Source: CAYZUC01 sp964481705
Lineage (GTDB): Bacteria; Bacillota; Clostridia; Lachnospirales; Lachnospiraceae
Length of the DNA stretch: 64,000 nucleotides
Assembly: GCA_964481705.1 (NCBI GenBank)
Contig: CAYZUC010000003.1
Coordinates: 1-64,000, forward strand
Direction of reading: 5' to 3'
Part shown: in pieces, positions 44,811-54,153 of the stretch
How positions within the stretch are numbered: the stretch's first letter is position 1
Layout: each line of letters starts with the position of its first letter
Made by a program: the position numbers and the translations under genes
Notes under the pieces: generated by a model
Told to the model about the DNA's origin: nothing
The model's database searches: none
What the model saw: only the letters and a program-made list of their open reading frames with translations

Positions 44811-45812
44811 CTATAAACCCTCCTTATTTTTACCATATCCTGCATGTACATCAGCAGGTATCTGATGTTTATCCCAGTATCTCTCCCAATATGGTCTATT
44901 CGCAGTATACCTTAAAATACGTTTATGCGAAAGCCTTTTATATTGATAACCCAAACGATATCCAAAAAATTTGCAGGCGCTCTTCCATAACAGCGTAATG
45001 ATCAGAAACGGTTTCTTTACTTTCCATAGATAGCTGTAGGTCTCACGTACCAGTCGAATACCTTCACTCTTTGATGGTACATCCGCAAAAATCTCAGGAT
45101 GGTCTGCCTGGGAAACACCAAGATCAAAGTTTCTCTTAAACTGCTGCTTCCCTGTATAGTTATGGGAATGAATGACTCTTGCTTTTGATGCATAATATAT
45201 TTTCTTCCCATTCTGTATCGCATGAGCCGCAAAAATCATATCCTCATTGAAAATCGTGAAGTTAACAAAACCCCCAAGCTCATCAAACATATGACGCTTG
45301 TAAGCGGCACAAACATTAGAGCAAAAATAAGTCTTAATACCAAGTTTCGAAAGACTTGCCAACTCCTGTACCCGATCCCCAGCGGGATAATTGAATTCTC
45401 TGGTAAAGCGTTCGATTAACTGACAGTCTGTCGTGGGAAGCTGTCTTGCATACGTGACTGCTACCTCAGGATCTACCATTGGCTTAATGAGTTCCTCGAC
45501 CAGATGCTCATCTTCAGGAACTGCATCCTGTGTCATAAAGATCACAATCTGAGCATTCGATCGTCTTATCGCCTCATTACGGGAACGTCCATGATTGAAC
45601 TCACGCTTTGCAATATGAAAAACCTCTGCATTGACATGGTCCTCTTCGAAGCTTTTTCCATAGAATAATTGATTCCAATACTTCTCCTCTGTATTCACAA
45701 TAATAATCTTGTGGAGCGGAATTGTCTGGTGATTCAGCTTTTCCATAAGCTCAATGAACTTCTGTCCCGGTCTGTATGTCGGTATTACTACATCAATTTT
45801 TACCTGACTCAT
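44811..45812 (-). CDS. Family 2 glycosyltransferase (rhamnosyltransferase-like)
   Basis: A 333-residue GT2 protein: VDVVIPTYRPGQ (about 6-17), a FMTQDAVPEDE motif in place of the usual DXD block, NEAIRRSNAQIVI, and a NEDMIFAAHA motif near 190. The wording resembles rhamnosyltransferases of surface polysaccharides. It lies directly upstream of glmS, and just after the terminator of the LCP gene, so it may depend on read-through. Donor sugar not proven. Confidence 0.87.
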   Translation of the reverse strand: MSQVKIDVVIPTYRPGQKFIELMEKLNHQTIPLHKIIIVNTEEKYWNQLFYGKSFEEDHVNAEVFHIAKREFNHGRSRNEAIRRSNAQIVIFMTQDAVPEDEHLVEELIKPMVDPEVAVTYARQLPTTDCQLIERFTREFNYPAGDRVQELASLSKLGIKTYFCSNVCAAYKRHMFDELGGFVNFTIFNEDMIFAAHAIQNGKKIYYASKARVIHSHNYTGKQQFKRNFDLGVSQADHPEIFADVPSKSEGIRLVRETYSYLWKVKKPFLIITLLWKSACKFFGYRLGYQYKRLSHKRILRYTANRPYWERYWDKHQIPADVHAGYGKNKEGL

Positions 45813-45839
45813 CTATTGATATCCAAGCCTTTCTTTCCA

Positions 45840-45867
45840 AATAACAAGAGGGAGCCTCTGCTCCCTC
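45840..45867 (-). terminator. Intrinsic terminator of the LCP gene
   Basis: Eight-bp GC-rich stem (GAGGGAGC 45848-45855 with GCTCCCTC 45860-45867), 4-nt loop, then TTGTTATTTGG on the minus strand, 7 nt after the stop codon. Confidence 0.78.
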
Positions 45868-45874
45868 ATATTTT

Positions 45875-46975
45875 CTAATTTCCCAGATAAGTAGCCTTAT
45901 CGTTTGCTATCTTTTGACTGATCTCTGAAACGGTTGAGGTCGGTGAATAATCCGTTGCGCCAAACAAGAACTGATGCAGAGCTACTACATTGCTTGATAA
46001 ATCAGTAGCAATAACAGAACTTCCTGCCTTACCCATATTTCCAGTAGCACGTTCCATGGGGAATCCGGTATTATCTACGATGGTAAAGCCGGCAGCCTTC
46101 GCCGCATAAGCTGTCATGTCTGCTGTCGAAAAGCTGGTTTTAACTTTCGGGAATACCTGATCGATAATCTTATTCAAGGTTCCGATATCTGTTGATTTTA
46201 CTTTCTTTCCTACTTCCATCAAAACGGTTCTCTGACGTTCTGCACGCTTGAAATCATCGCCCTTGGTATAACGGATACGGCAATACGCGGTCGCCTGCAT
46301 ACCACTCAGATTCTGTAATCCTGGAGAGGTAACCTTGACAAGCGTATCTCCTGTCTCTTCGCACATACAAATCTGATAGTTATTCAAATGCTCAATCTCA
46401 TCCTGCTGTACATCGATTGGTACACCACCCAGCGCATCAATGGTATCTATGAGTGCTGTGAAATCAACAGTGACGTAATCCACAATATCGAGATCAAGGT
46501 TTGTATTCAGCATCTGGATGGCCTGCTCCGGACCTCCGGCAGCATAGGCTGCATTTGCTTTATTATATGTGTCATTACCAATATTCAGATACGTATCTCG
46601 GAATATGGAAGACAGCTTAATATCTCCGGTATCTTCATTTAAGCTGGCAATAATAATGGTATCCGTACGAGTACCCTTACCCAATGCCTTTTCACGAGAG
46701 TCTACACCGAAGAGTGCAACATTCTTAAATCCCTTCATATGCCACTCATCACCGGCTTCTTCCTCTTTTTGCTTTAACTCATCATTAATCTCTATCTTAT
46801 TAGCACCCTTATTAAATCCGGTATCTTTTTCAATCTTGTCTGATTGTACAACCCACCATAACACTCCCAGCATAACAACTAGCACTAAAATTTCCATAGT
46901 AAACAGGAAAATCCGCTTACGGCGTCTTGCTTTCGCTTTTCGCTTTTTTGCAGATGGTTTTCTACTGGTTGACAT
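45875..46975 (-). CDS. LCP (LytR-CpsA-Psr) family glycopolymer-wall ligase
   Basis: About 366 residues. A short very basic cytoplasmic N-terminus (KKRKAKARRRKR), one membrane helix (about 22-42), then an extracellular LCP domain: ALFGVDSREKALGKGTRTDTIII (Arg/Asp active-site residues), SIFRDTYLNI and RIRYTKGDDFKRAERQR. LCP proteins move lipid-linked wall teichoic acid or polysaccharide onto peptidoglycan. The ATG at 46975 has GGAG 8 nt upstream. It has its own promoter overlapping the end of the priming transferase gene. It fits as the attachment step for the polysaccharide of this locus. Confidence 0.92.
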   Translation of the reverse strand: MSTSRKPSAKKRKAKARRRKRIFLFTMEILVLVVMLGVLWWVVQSDKIEKDTGFNKGANKIEINDELKQKEEEAGDEWHMKGFKNVALFGVDSREKALGKGTRTDTIIIASLNEDTGDIKLSSIFRDTYLNIGNDTYNKANAAYAAGGPEQAIQMLNTNLDLDIVDYVTVDFTALIDTIDALGGVPIDVQQDEIEHLNNYQICMCEETGDTLVKVTSPGLQNLSGMQATAYCRIRYTKGDDFKRAERQRTVLMEVGKKVKSTDIGTLNKIIDQVFPKVKTSFSTADMTAYAAKAAGFTIVDNTGFPMERATGNMGKAGSSVIATDLSSNVVALHQFLFGATDYSPTSTVSEISQKIANDKATYLGN

Positions 46976-47031
46976 AATATATTCTCCATTCCGTAAGAAA
47001 TTCGATAGCATACCTCGACAAATACTCGTAA

Positions 47032-47061
47032 ATCATACTACGATTGGTCATTTTTTGTCAA
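47032..47061 (-). promoter_or_regulatory. Promoter of the LCP gene
   Basis: Minus strand TTGACA (47056-47061), 18-nt spacer, TATGAT (47032-47037). It overlaps the final codons of the upstream sugar transferase gene. Confidence 0.6.
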
Positions 47062-48461
47062 TAGGCGTTCTCATTAATCAAACCCTTGAAAATGGTCATG
47101 AACATAATCTTAATATCGAAGTTCATCGTCCAATTCTCTATATAGTATAAATCATATTCCACCCTTTTATTTATGGAAGTATCTCCGCGAAGTCCATTGA
47201 CCTGCGCCCATCCGGTCAAGCCCGGACGTACCTGATGTTTAATCATGTAGCGTGGGATCTCTTCTTTAAATTTCTCAACAAACATAGGTCTCTCCGGCCG
47301 TGGTCCTACAATACTCATGTCACCGATAAAAATGTTAAAAAGCTGTGGGAGTTCATCCATACTCGTTTTCCTTAACAGTCTTCCTATCTTTGTCACACGG
47401 GGATCATCCTTAACGGTCCATGCCTTCTCCTCATCAGATGGTTCCTGCATCTTCATTGTGCGAAACTTGTACATCTGGAAGGGTTTGTTATGGAGTCCGA
47501 CTCTTTCTTGCTTGAAAATAATCGGTCCTTTGCTGGTAACACGAATTCCAATCGCAGAAATAAGCATTATAGGTGAGAAAATGACAATCATCACAAAGGA
47601 ACCTATTATATCCACAATCCTCTTCGCAAGCATATTTAACGTGTTCGTCAATGGTACGTGACGGATATTAATGATGGGAAGACCTTGAAGATCCTCCATA
47701 TAAGGTTTACTCGGAATTACACGATTGTAGTCCGGAATAAACTTCGTATGTACGCCGGATTTTTCGCACAAATTCACAATCTCCTCCAAACGTCCGTACT
47801 CACCCAGACTTAAGGTTATGGCAATTTCATCCAGCTTGTTCTCGGGTAATATAACTTCAAGATTCCCAATTTTACCAAGAACTTTGACACCTTTATACAT
47901 GGTACCGGCTTCTACATGATCATCCAAAATGCCACGTACCACATAACCCCATTGAGGATTCAGCCGGATTCGATTGATATAGGCTTCTGCAGACTTGCTG
48001 TAGCCAACCAAAACGACATATTTTACATTGAATCCCTTCTTGCGGAAAAAGCGAAGCAGATATCGAATGATATTTCTTACAAGCGTCTCCCCACAGATAT
48101 TGACACACCAGAAAATCACAATCATGGTACGCGAAAAATCCTGTTGTTTCAAAACAAACAGGGCAACTATGAAAAATACCAATCCTAAGGTATTTGCCTT
48201 CACAATATTGAACAGCTCACGTTTTCTTCCGGATACGCGCTTACTGCTATACATGTCAAATTTGTAATACAGGATCAGATAGCCACTCACCAGAAAAGGC
48301 AATACCGACATATACGTCGAAAATGGATGATGATAAATCAAATCATTCGTCCATGGACCCATAAATCGAATCACATACGCAAGCATGTAAGCGAGTATTA
48401 CTACGATTCCATCAATAACAACATGCAGTTCATTAAATAATCTCTGGTTATCCTTTATCAA
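47058..48461 (-). CDS. Polyprenyl glycosylphosphotransferase (priming transferase, WcaJ/CpsE-like)
   Basis: A 467-residue membrane enzyme that starts lipid-linked glycan synthesis by moving sugar-1-phosphate from a UDP-sugar to undecaprenyl phosphate. Four N-terminal helices (about 10-120), a Rossmann-like middle (VVLVGYSKSAEAYI), then a reentrant helix (DIIGSFVMIVIFSPI) and catalytic C-terminal domain with IFKQERVG, FRTM, the KTSMDELPQLFN motif, DMSIVGPRPERP and VRPGLTGWAQVNG. Start overlaps the upstream GT2 stop by 4 nt. It defines this locus as a surface polysaccharide pathway. Confidence 0.93.
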   Translation of the reverse strand: MIKDNQRLFNELHVVIDGIVVILAYMLAYVIRFMGPWTNDLIYHHPFSTYMSVLPFLVSGYLILYYKFDMYSSKRVSGRKRELFNIVKANTLGLVFFIVALFVLKQQDFSRTMIVIFWCVNICGETLVRNIIRYLLRFFRKKGFNVKYVVLVGYSKSAEAYINRIRLNPQWGYVVRGILDDHVEAGTMYKGVKVLGKIGNLEVILPENKLDEIAITLSLGEYGRLEEIVNLCEKSGVHTKFIPDYNRVIPSKPYMEDLQGLPIINIRHVPLTNTLNMLAKRIVDIIGSFVMIVIFSPIMLISAIGIRVTSKGPIIFKQERVGLHNKPFQMYKFRTMKMQEPSDEEKAWTVKDDPRVTKIGRLLRKTSMDELPQLFNIFIGDMSIVGPRPERPMFVEKFKEEIPRYMIKHQVRPGLTGWAQVNGLRGDTSINKRVEYDLYYIENWTMNFDIKIMFMTIFKGLINENAY

Positions 48462-49423
48462 AAAATCACCTCCGCAAACCGCCGGATCATATTAACCCAA
48501 AGATCTATCTGAATTCTGACGTAATTTTTCAGATTGCGATTTGAATATTCTAACTTTCGTCCCTTAAAGCATAATAAATATCCTCTGTAAATTCCGGACA
48601 GATACGCTCTTCCAAACCCCCTGAAGGTAAAGAATAACGCTTTTACGAGAAATCCCAGCAGTAAAAAGGGAAGGTTCAGGAGAATCTGCAGAATTGGCAT
48701 ATTCTTGTAGATGACATATATGTTATTTCTCGAAGACAGACGTATCTTGAATTCATTATAACGGGAACCCGAGTATCCACTGCCGACATGATAAACAATT
48801 GCATCTGGTGTATAGACATTCTTATATCCCAGAATCTTGGCGCGATAACCAATATCGAGATCCTCCAGATATGCAAAATGAAATTCATCAAAATAACCAA
48901 TCTCATCCAAGATGCTCTTTCGGTAAATTGCTGCTCCTGCGCACGCCGAGAAAATTTCCGCCTTTCGAGGATAACAGGTACTCTTTTTCCCTTTTCCAAT
49001 GGCAAATCCCCAGCCCAACGCACAGTACAAATCTCCCACTCCATCAATCTGTTCGGGATGATTCATCTGCAGCATCTTGCCCTCCACAGAAAAGATCTCC
49101 TCATCCTCCTCAATGGCTTGCAGCATTGCAGACACAAACCCATCTGCCACCTCAGTATCGTTATTTAAAAGCAAAACATAAGGCGTCGAGGATGCTGTAA
49201 TTCCTTCATTCGCAGCTCTGGAAAATCCATAGTTTTCTATCAGTCGAATCAGCCTGACATGGGGAAACTGACGCTCCACCACCAAAGGACTTCCATCATC
49301 AGAACCATTATCCACAACAATCGTCTCAAAATCCTGGAACGTCTGAGCCGCAAGTGATTTTAGGCACTTCTCAATATATTCAATTCCATTATAATTAGGT
49401 ATTATGACCGTAACCTGTGACAT
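48458..49423 (-). CDS. Family 2 glycosyltransferase
   Basis: About 321 residues. VTVIIPNYNG, VDNGSDDGSP, LLNNDTEVAD (the DXD-like metal site, about 95) and DEFHFAYLEDLDIGYR (about 205) mark the rhamnosyltransferase/WbbL-type GT2 branch. A C-terminal hydrophobic stretch (about 255-280) may bind membrane. The ATG at 49423 has GGGAG 5 nt upstream; an earlier ATG is less likely. Tightly linked to the priming transferase gene by a 4-nt overlap. Confidence 0.9.
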   Translation of the reverse strand: MSQVTVIIPNYNGIEYIEKCLKSLAAQTFQDFETIVVDNGSDDGSPLVVERQFPHVRLIRLIENYGFSRAANEGITASSTPYVLLLNNDTEVADGFVSAMLQAIEEDEEIFSVEGKMLQMNHPEQIDGVGDLYCALGWGFAIGKGKKSTCYPRKAEIFSACAGAAIYRKSILDEIGYFDEFHFAYLEDLDIGYRAKILGYKNVYTPDAIVYHVGSGYSGSRYNEFKIRLSSRNNIYVIYKNMPILQILLNLPFLLLGFLVKALFFTFRGFGRAYLSGIYRGYLLCFKGRKLEYSNRNLKNYVRIQIDLWVNMIRRFAEVIF

Positions 49424-49442
49424 ACATTCTCCCGGCATCTAT

Positions 49443-50765
49443 TTATTTCATGCGAAACTGAACCTTGGGATCCAGTACTACCAAATATCCTTCCCGTCGT
49501 ATCTTTTCGCATAATTGGTAAGATTTCATTTCTCCAGCAAATTTTGCAAATTCACTTCGAATCGCGATGGCATGACGAGATACTGCCTCCACATCACGCT
49601 GTAGACAAAGTCTATGCATATAACCGGAATCATGTCGATTTCTTCCGGCATTCACTGCCTGAATCGAATCATCAGGAAGCTTATGATAACCATCGCTTAA
49701 GACCTTTCCATTTCTCCCGATCATCCTGCCACCGACTGCTCCTACCTCGGGGCGACAGAAATAGGCACCCAAATATCTTTCTTCCTGTTCTGAAATTGGT
49801 CTGATCTTGTCATCTACTATCATAACATAATTCTCATGATTCGTATTCTTATATTCTATCCGATAGAAACCCAGATGGCTGGTAGTCAGAACCGTCCCCT
49901 CCAGTCCTCTGCGACTCAGATAGTCCTCAAGGACGTGTACTCCGGACTCATATGCATAGCTTTTGCTATCCGGATTCTCAGCAGTAGAGGCCTCATGTGC
50001 TCTCCAATGATACAATACCTTTGGAATATGCACAATTCGTTCTGCACTGCTCTTTTCCACACATCTGAGAATAAAATCGTAATCCTGTGCACCATCATAC
50101 TTTCTTCGAAATCCGCCTACCATACGGGCAATCTCAGATTTCACTACAAATAAGTGGCATATATAATTATTTGACAAAAACAGGTCCAGATTAAATTTCT
50201 CTTTATAGTGTGGTGTATGAAAAATGGTGCCTGTTTCATCGGTCTTGTCTTCATCTGTGTAAAAAAGATCCGCAATTCCATCTATCCTTCGATACACCTG
50301 ATACAGGGCATCTGGCTCCAGAAAATCATCATGATCCAGAAATGCCAGATACTCGCCGGTCGCCATTCGAATCGCTGCATTTGTGTTCTCAGATATTCCG
50401 CCATTATCCTTCAAATGCTCATAACGAATCCTGTTGTCAAGATCCATATACTCGCTGACAATCCGCTCCACCTCATCACTCGCACTGCCGTCCGCAATAC
50501 AAAGCTCCAGTGCATCATAGCTCTGAGCAAGTACCGATTCTATCATGACCCGCAAATACTCCTCCGGTGTCTCATATACAGGTACAATCACACTTATGAC
50601 TGCTCCCGGGACAAAATCCGGCTTTGGAATCTCAGGTACAGGCTTCTCATACTCTGTTTGATGCATTTTTTGCAGAAAACGCTCGCGAGCCTGATAAAAG
50701 GTCTCTCGCAGTCCATTTCTTTTACCGTATGAAATTCCTTTTCTAATATCAGATTTTATACTCAT
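49443..50765 (-). CDS. Family 2 glycosyltransferase with shortened second domain
   Basis: About 440 residues. A full N-terminal GT2 domain (about 55-280) has ISVIVPVYETP, CIADGSASDE and LDHDDFLEPD. The remaining 150 residues look like the second half of a second GT2 domain (EVGAVGGRMIGRNGKV), as in the two-domain enzymes at 60311 and 62302, but its start is missing. The ATG at 50765 is used instead of the TTG two codons earlier. It overlaps the nucleotidyltransferase gene by 17 bp. Confidence 0.87.
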   Translation of the reverse strand: MSIKSDIRKGISYGKRNGLRETFYQARERFLQKMHQTEYEKPVPEIPKPDFVPGAVISVIVPVYETPEEYLRVMIESVLAQSYDALELCIADGSASDEVERIVSEYMDLDNRIRYEHLKDNGGISENTNAAIRMATGEYLAFLDHDDFLEPDALYQVYRRIDGIADLFYTDEDKTDETGTIFHTPHYKEKFNLDLFLSNNYICHLFVVKSEIARMVGGFRRKYDGAQDYDFILRCVEKSSAERIVHIPKVLYHWRAHEASTAENPDSKSYAYESGVHVLEDYLSRRGLEGTVLTTSHLGFYRIEYKNTNHENYVMIVDDKIRPISEQEERYLGAYFCRPEVGAVGGRMIGRNGKVLSDGYHKLPDDSIQAVNAGRNRHDSGYMHRLCLQRDVEAVSRHAIAIRSEFAKFAGEMKSYQLCEKIRREGYLVVLDPKVQFRMK

Positions 50766-51495
50766 CCACAAATACCTTTAACTCCTCCGGAGTCCCCAAT
50801 ACATGAACCTTTTCACAATCGACATCGGTAATGCGTACCTTACCGCCCTTTTCAATCAGATATTGATACATAGGGGCTATGTAACGTTCCTTTTTTTCCG
50901 CTTCGGAAGCTTCGGAACGATTTCCCTTCTCTTCTTCATAAAACTCACGATACAACTCCTCATATAAGCGGGCGGTTCGGAAGTAATATGCTCCTAGCGT
51001 ACAATGATCCGAGATCCTCTCTTTCTCTTTCACCAAGACAGCATCTCCATCGTCGTCTGTCTGTACAAAGCTCCAATGATCCCCCTCGGCACAGAAACAA
51101 GGAATAAATCCATCACCTTCTATCTGACTCTCATTCATCTCTCCTGCCTCTACAAAGGTGTCAATATTGTAAATCAGCAGGCTATCGTCAGAATCCCAAT
51201 CCTCCGATGCCAGCATGGCTGTTGTCGCCTGTCCGTCTGTCATATGATCCAGCTCGATCACCTGTACCTTGTGAATACCTATCTTTTCACATGTGGTCTC
51301 AATAAAATCGACCGCATGATCCTCTTTTCGCACAATGAAATAACTTCTGTTATCATCATCATAAAACCCTGCCAGACTCTCCATGGACCATTCAAACAAC
51401 GACTTCCCATGAGCTTCGATCATGTATTTTGGAACACGATATCCTGCATCCCGAAAGCGCTTCCCCAAACCTGCCATTGTAATAACTATATTCAT
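50749..51495 (-). CDS. Sugar nucleotidyltransferase-like protein
   Basis: A 248-residue NTP-transferase with the N-terminal signature MAGLGKRF...GY, PKYM (about 7-27), and a YNIDTFV stretch (about 110) in the metal-binding region. This family makes NDP-activated sugars or other NDP-headgroups. It is followed by a GT2 gene and preceded by a HAD phosphatase and a kinase-like gene, which together look like a route to an activated small precursor. Substrate not known; not a clear RmlA, GalU or GlmU. Confidence 0.85.
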   Translation of the reverse strand: MNIVITMAGLGKRFRDAGYRVPKYMIEAHGKSLFEWSMESLAGFYDDDNRSYFIVRKEDHAVDFIETTCEKIGIHKVQVIELDHMTDGQATTAMLASEDWDSDDSLLIYNIDTFVEAGEMNESQIEGDGFIPCFCAEGDHWSFVQTDDDGDAVLVKEKERISDHCTLGAYYFRTARLYEELYREFYEEEKGNRSEASEAEKKERYIAPMYQYLIEKGGKVRITDVDCEKVHVLGTPEELKVFVDEYKI

Positions 51496-51510
51496 AATTT
51501 GAGCTACTCC

Positions 51511-51909
51511 TTAACTATCGCATCTGCTTTTTCTGCAGATCTCATTCATCTCTTCCACATTGCATTGTAAAAATTCATCCGGCCGTACGGTTCTGTCATC
51601 TACGTAGAATCCGTGATGTCCGGGCCAGGGCTTTCCATAGACAATCTCGTCATATGGAATCTCCCATTTATCGAGCCATTCCAGCAGGACCTTTGCCGTA
51701 ATGGCATTGATTTTTCCTATATTGCCATTGTAAGAATTCATGTTTCGTGAAGTGAGCAGTACGATTTTTGCACCTGCTTCTTTGTATTCCCGTATCCGGT
51801 CAACCATCTCCGGATAGGGTATCAGGTCTTCGTATCTCTCGTCCTTCTTCTTAATCGGGCACAAGGTACCATCAATATCAAAAATAAAGCATAATTCCTG
51901 TTCCTGCAT
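51511..51909 (-). CDS. Small HAD-family phosphatase
   Basis: A 132-residue HAD protein with motif I FIFDIDGTLCP (about 9-19), motif II LLTSRNM (about 52), the Lys in YGKPWPGHHG (about 91) and acidic motif FYVDDRTVRP. It is shorter than most HADs (a minimal, cap-less form), like capsule-linked phosphatases. Its ATG overlaps the last base of the upstream kinase stop, implying coupled translation. Predicted to release phosphate from an intermediate of the same route. Confidence 0.85.
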   Translation of the reverse strand: MQEQELCFIFDIDGTLCPIKKKDERYEDLIPYPEMVDRIREYKEAGAKIVLLTSRNMNSYNGNIGKINAITAKVLLEWLDKWEIPYDEIVYGKPWPGHHGFYVDDRTVRPDEFLQCNVEEMNEICRKSRCDS

Positions 51910-53321
51910 TATTTTAGTTCCTCCATAATGTGTATTGCATTTAGTATAAAGCCGAATACCTTCTGCACACGATCCATGTGTAAGGGCAGCATGGAAAGAA
52001 ACAGCGATGCTTCCAATAACCGCACCATAGCAAAATCATAATCCTGTGCTTCCAGATACCTGCGAAATGTTTTCTGGTATTCCATACGATCCGAATCAAT
52101 AGATAATGCAAATCTCATATCTGTATTGAGACATATCTCATAGAGACCACTATTCAAAAAATCGTAACCCCCACAGATGGAATGGGAGAGCTTCGCCAAA
52201 TCATAATAGGGATCTGTATACAGTCCTTCCTCTGTCTGGCAGCCTTTGGGGTCAATCAAGCGAAGAATCTGTGCATCCTTTTGATAGAGAATATTGGAGA
52301 AGCAAAGATCTCCATGACTGATGACCGCACGGGGAATCCATTTTTTCCTGGCTGTCATGGATAAGTATAAGCTTTTGTATTCCTCTACGATGGCAGGCAG
52401 ATTCGGATAACCGGTTCCTGTTTCAATTAATTGGTTCAGCTGTTCATATCCACTCATATGAGTCAGCTCTTCTACGCGCTTTTCAACCTTTTGAATATAG
52501 AGACGTTCCATGGTAGCAGTATACTCTTCCATGGAAATTTTCTTTTCCTTTCGTGTGGACAGGAAACGAAACAAATCCTTTAAAATCCCTTCAAACTCCG
52601 GAATGGAAATAGCTCCATGTACATATCGGATGGCAAGGTCTGTCATATGATACCGTTCCATGCGATAGGATGCTTTTTCGGCATTCTCTTCGTATTGAAA
52701 TGGCATAACGAACCACATCTTCATAGCTTCCGGTAATAAGTAATAAAATTGGTACTCCGCTTTCAGCTTTTCCTTATTGGTTGAGCTCTTGGTGACTGTA
52801 TACTCATCACCTTCCAAAGCATTGAAAAATCTGGCATCAAATCCACTTGTGATATACTTCATGAATTCTTCCGGCACAGACAAATCCACAAAAGCTTCCG
52901 ATGGAAGTACCTCGAAGGACCTCATGCTGTCTGCAAGCGCCTCCGGATCCTTTCCTGCTTCCAGTATATCTAAATACGAATCCACATCATGGAAAACAGC
53001 GAATGCAGGTTGTTGGTTGCATAATACGATATAATTCTGTCGCACAAAGGGAAGCTTATTATATAAAATCTCCCATTCCTCCTGCGAACAAATTGCATAA
53101 TTGGAAAACATATGGCAGATTACAGAATCCTTTAACTCCATGTTACCATCATATAGCACATCTCCACAATATTTCAAGAGACCGGGTATTCTGTTACTCA
53201 TCACGTCAAAAAGAGTTCTACGTTTTACAATCGTCTCTCCATAGCTCTTATCTCCGGTTATACTCCGAATCCTGCGATTTGGTTTTCTTCTGTCATCATA
53301 AATCACAATTACATTTTTCAT
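51909..53321 (-). CDS. APH-like kinase of the glycan locus
   Basis: A 470-residue protein whose C-terminal half holds the aminoglycoside/choline-kinase catalytic block: ISHGDLCFSNILYQ (catalytic Asp/Asn, about 338), LIDPKG (metal Asp, about 364) and DPYYDLAKLSHS (about 385). The N-terminal 200 residues are not recognised and could bind the substrate. Such kinases phosphorylate small alcohols or sugars, giving a phosphate ready for the neighbouring nucleotidyltransferase. A GGAG site precedes the ATG. Confidence 0.82.
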   Translation of the reverse strand: MKNVIVIYDDRRKPNRRIRSITGDKSYGETIVKRRTLFDVMSNRIPGLLKYCGDVLYDGNMELKDSVICHMFSNYAICSQEEWEILYNKLPFVRQNYIVLCNQQPAFAVFHDVDSYLDILEAGKDPEALADSMRSFEVLPSEAFVDLSVPEEFMKYITSGFDARFFNALEGDEYTVTKSSTNKEKLKAEYQFYYLLPEAMKMWFVMPFQYEENAEKASYRMERYHMTDLAIRYVHGAISIPEFEGILKDLFRFLSTRKEKKISMEEYTATMERLYIQKVEKRVEELTHMSGYEQLNQLIETGTGYPNLPAIVEEYKSLYLSMTARKKWIPRAVISHGDLCFSNILYQKDAQILRLIDPKGCQTEEGLYTDPYYDLAKLSHSICGGYDFLNSGLYEICLNTDMRFALSIDSDRMEYQKTFRRYLEAQDYDFAMVRLLEASLFLSMLPLHMDRVQKVFGFILNAIHIMEELK

Positions 53322-53324
53322 ATA

Positions 53325-54095
53325 CTAATCTCCATTCCGAAGTGCGCTTTTCTTCTCTTTTCGGAAGAACAGATATCCAATCAATGTTGCAGTCCCGATA
53401 ATTGATGCACCAATCCATGTATAATAATTTAGGATAGCACTGTTACCCGATAGAAAGATTGCTGAAAAATATGCAGATACCTGTCGTAATCCAAAATGGA
53501 AGGGAATAACACCTGCTAAAAGATACAAGGCCAGTATCTCAAATCCCCATCCGAGAAAAGAAAACAAAGCAATAAGAGGACTGCGTCCTTTCACCAATTC
53601 ACATACGTATTGGAACCAGTCATTCATACGGTCCAGTATACGCAGACAGAACAAAGCACGATTGGACTTCTTATGCTTAATGATATATTGGTTCAAATAA
53701 CAGTATACCGGTTCAAACATAAGATAAAGCCACCATAGGATAACAAGCAGAACCACCATTCCCATTGCTGTCATTGACAGTTTATGGTCAAAAAACAACT
53801 GTAGCGGCACCAAAATCAGCAAAAGTGCCGCTGTATCATAGAAACGGTCTGTGATTACACTCATTACACCAATGGGAAATCTGCCTGTCTCGCGTCCCAG
53901 ACAATACACTCTATAGATTTCTCCCAGCTTAAATGGAATCAGCAAGTTCACAAACGTTGTCTTCAAATAAATCAGCACAAATCGTCGAAATGAAATATTC
54001 TGTTCCATCAGTACCAGATAAAGACGAATCATTTTGAACAGATGTACCAGAACAAACGCCAAGAAAAACATTGGTATCAACATCCACTCTCTCAT
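53325..54095 (-). CDS. UPF0104/lysylphosphatidylglycerol synthase TM-region family membrane protein
   Basis: About 256 residues, around seven membrane helices. The N-terminal LYLVLMEQNISFRRFVLIYLKTTFVNLLIP-type block (about 24-60) and GEIYRVYCLGR match the AglD/LPG_synthase_TM family. There is no C-terminal LPG synthetase domain, so it is not MprF. Such proteins are thought to move polyprenyl-phosphate sugars. It directly follows a DPM-like GT2, the pairing fused in one protein in AglD. The ATG at 54095 has GGGGA upstream, preferred over 54107. Confidence 0.8.
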   Translation of the reverse strand: MREWMLIPMFFLAFVLVHLFKMIRLYLVLMEQNISFRRFVLIYLKTTFVNLLIPFKLGEIYRVYCLGRETGRFPIGVMSVITDRFYDTAALLLILVPLQLFFDHKLSMTAMGMVVLLVILWWLYLMFEPVYCYLNQYIIKHKKSNRALFCLRILDRMNDWFQYVCELVKGRSPLIALFSFLGWGFEILALYLLAGVIPFHFGLRQVSAYFSAIFLSGNSAILNYYTWIGASIIGTATLIGYLFFRKEKKSALRNGD

Positions 54096-54153
54096 ATCTT
54101 TCCCCATTCCTGAGCACCTTTGTACCTATCCGATTCCCGAAAACGCAAATCGT

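Noticed and set aside
44808..44811. glmS ribozyme
   Set aside because: There is no untranslated leader before glmS, and the preceding gene ends 3 nt upstream.
53325..54095. MprF lysyl-phosphatidylglycerol synthase
   Set aside because: Only the membrane part is present; the catalytic C-terminal domain is absent.
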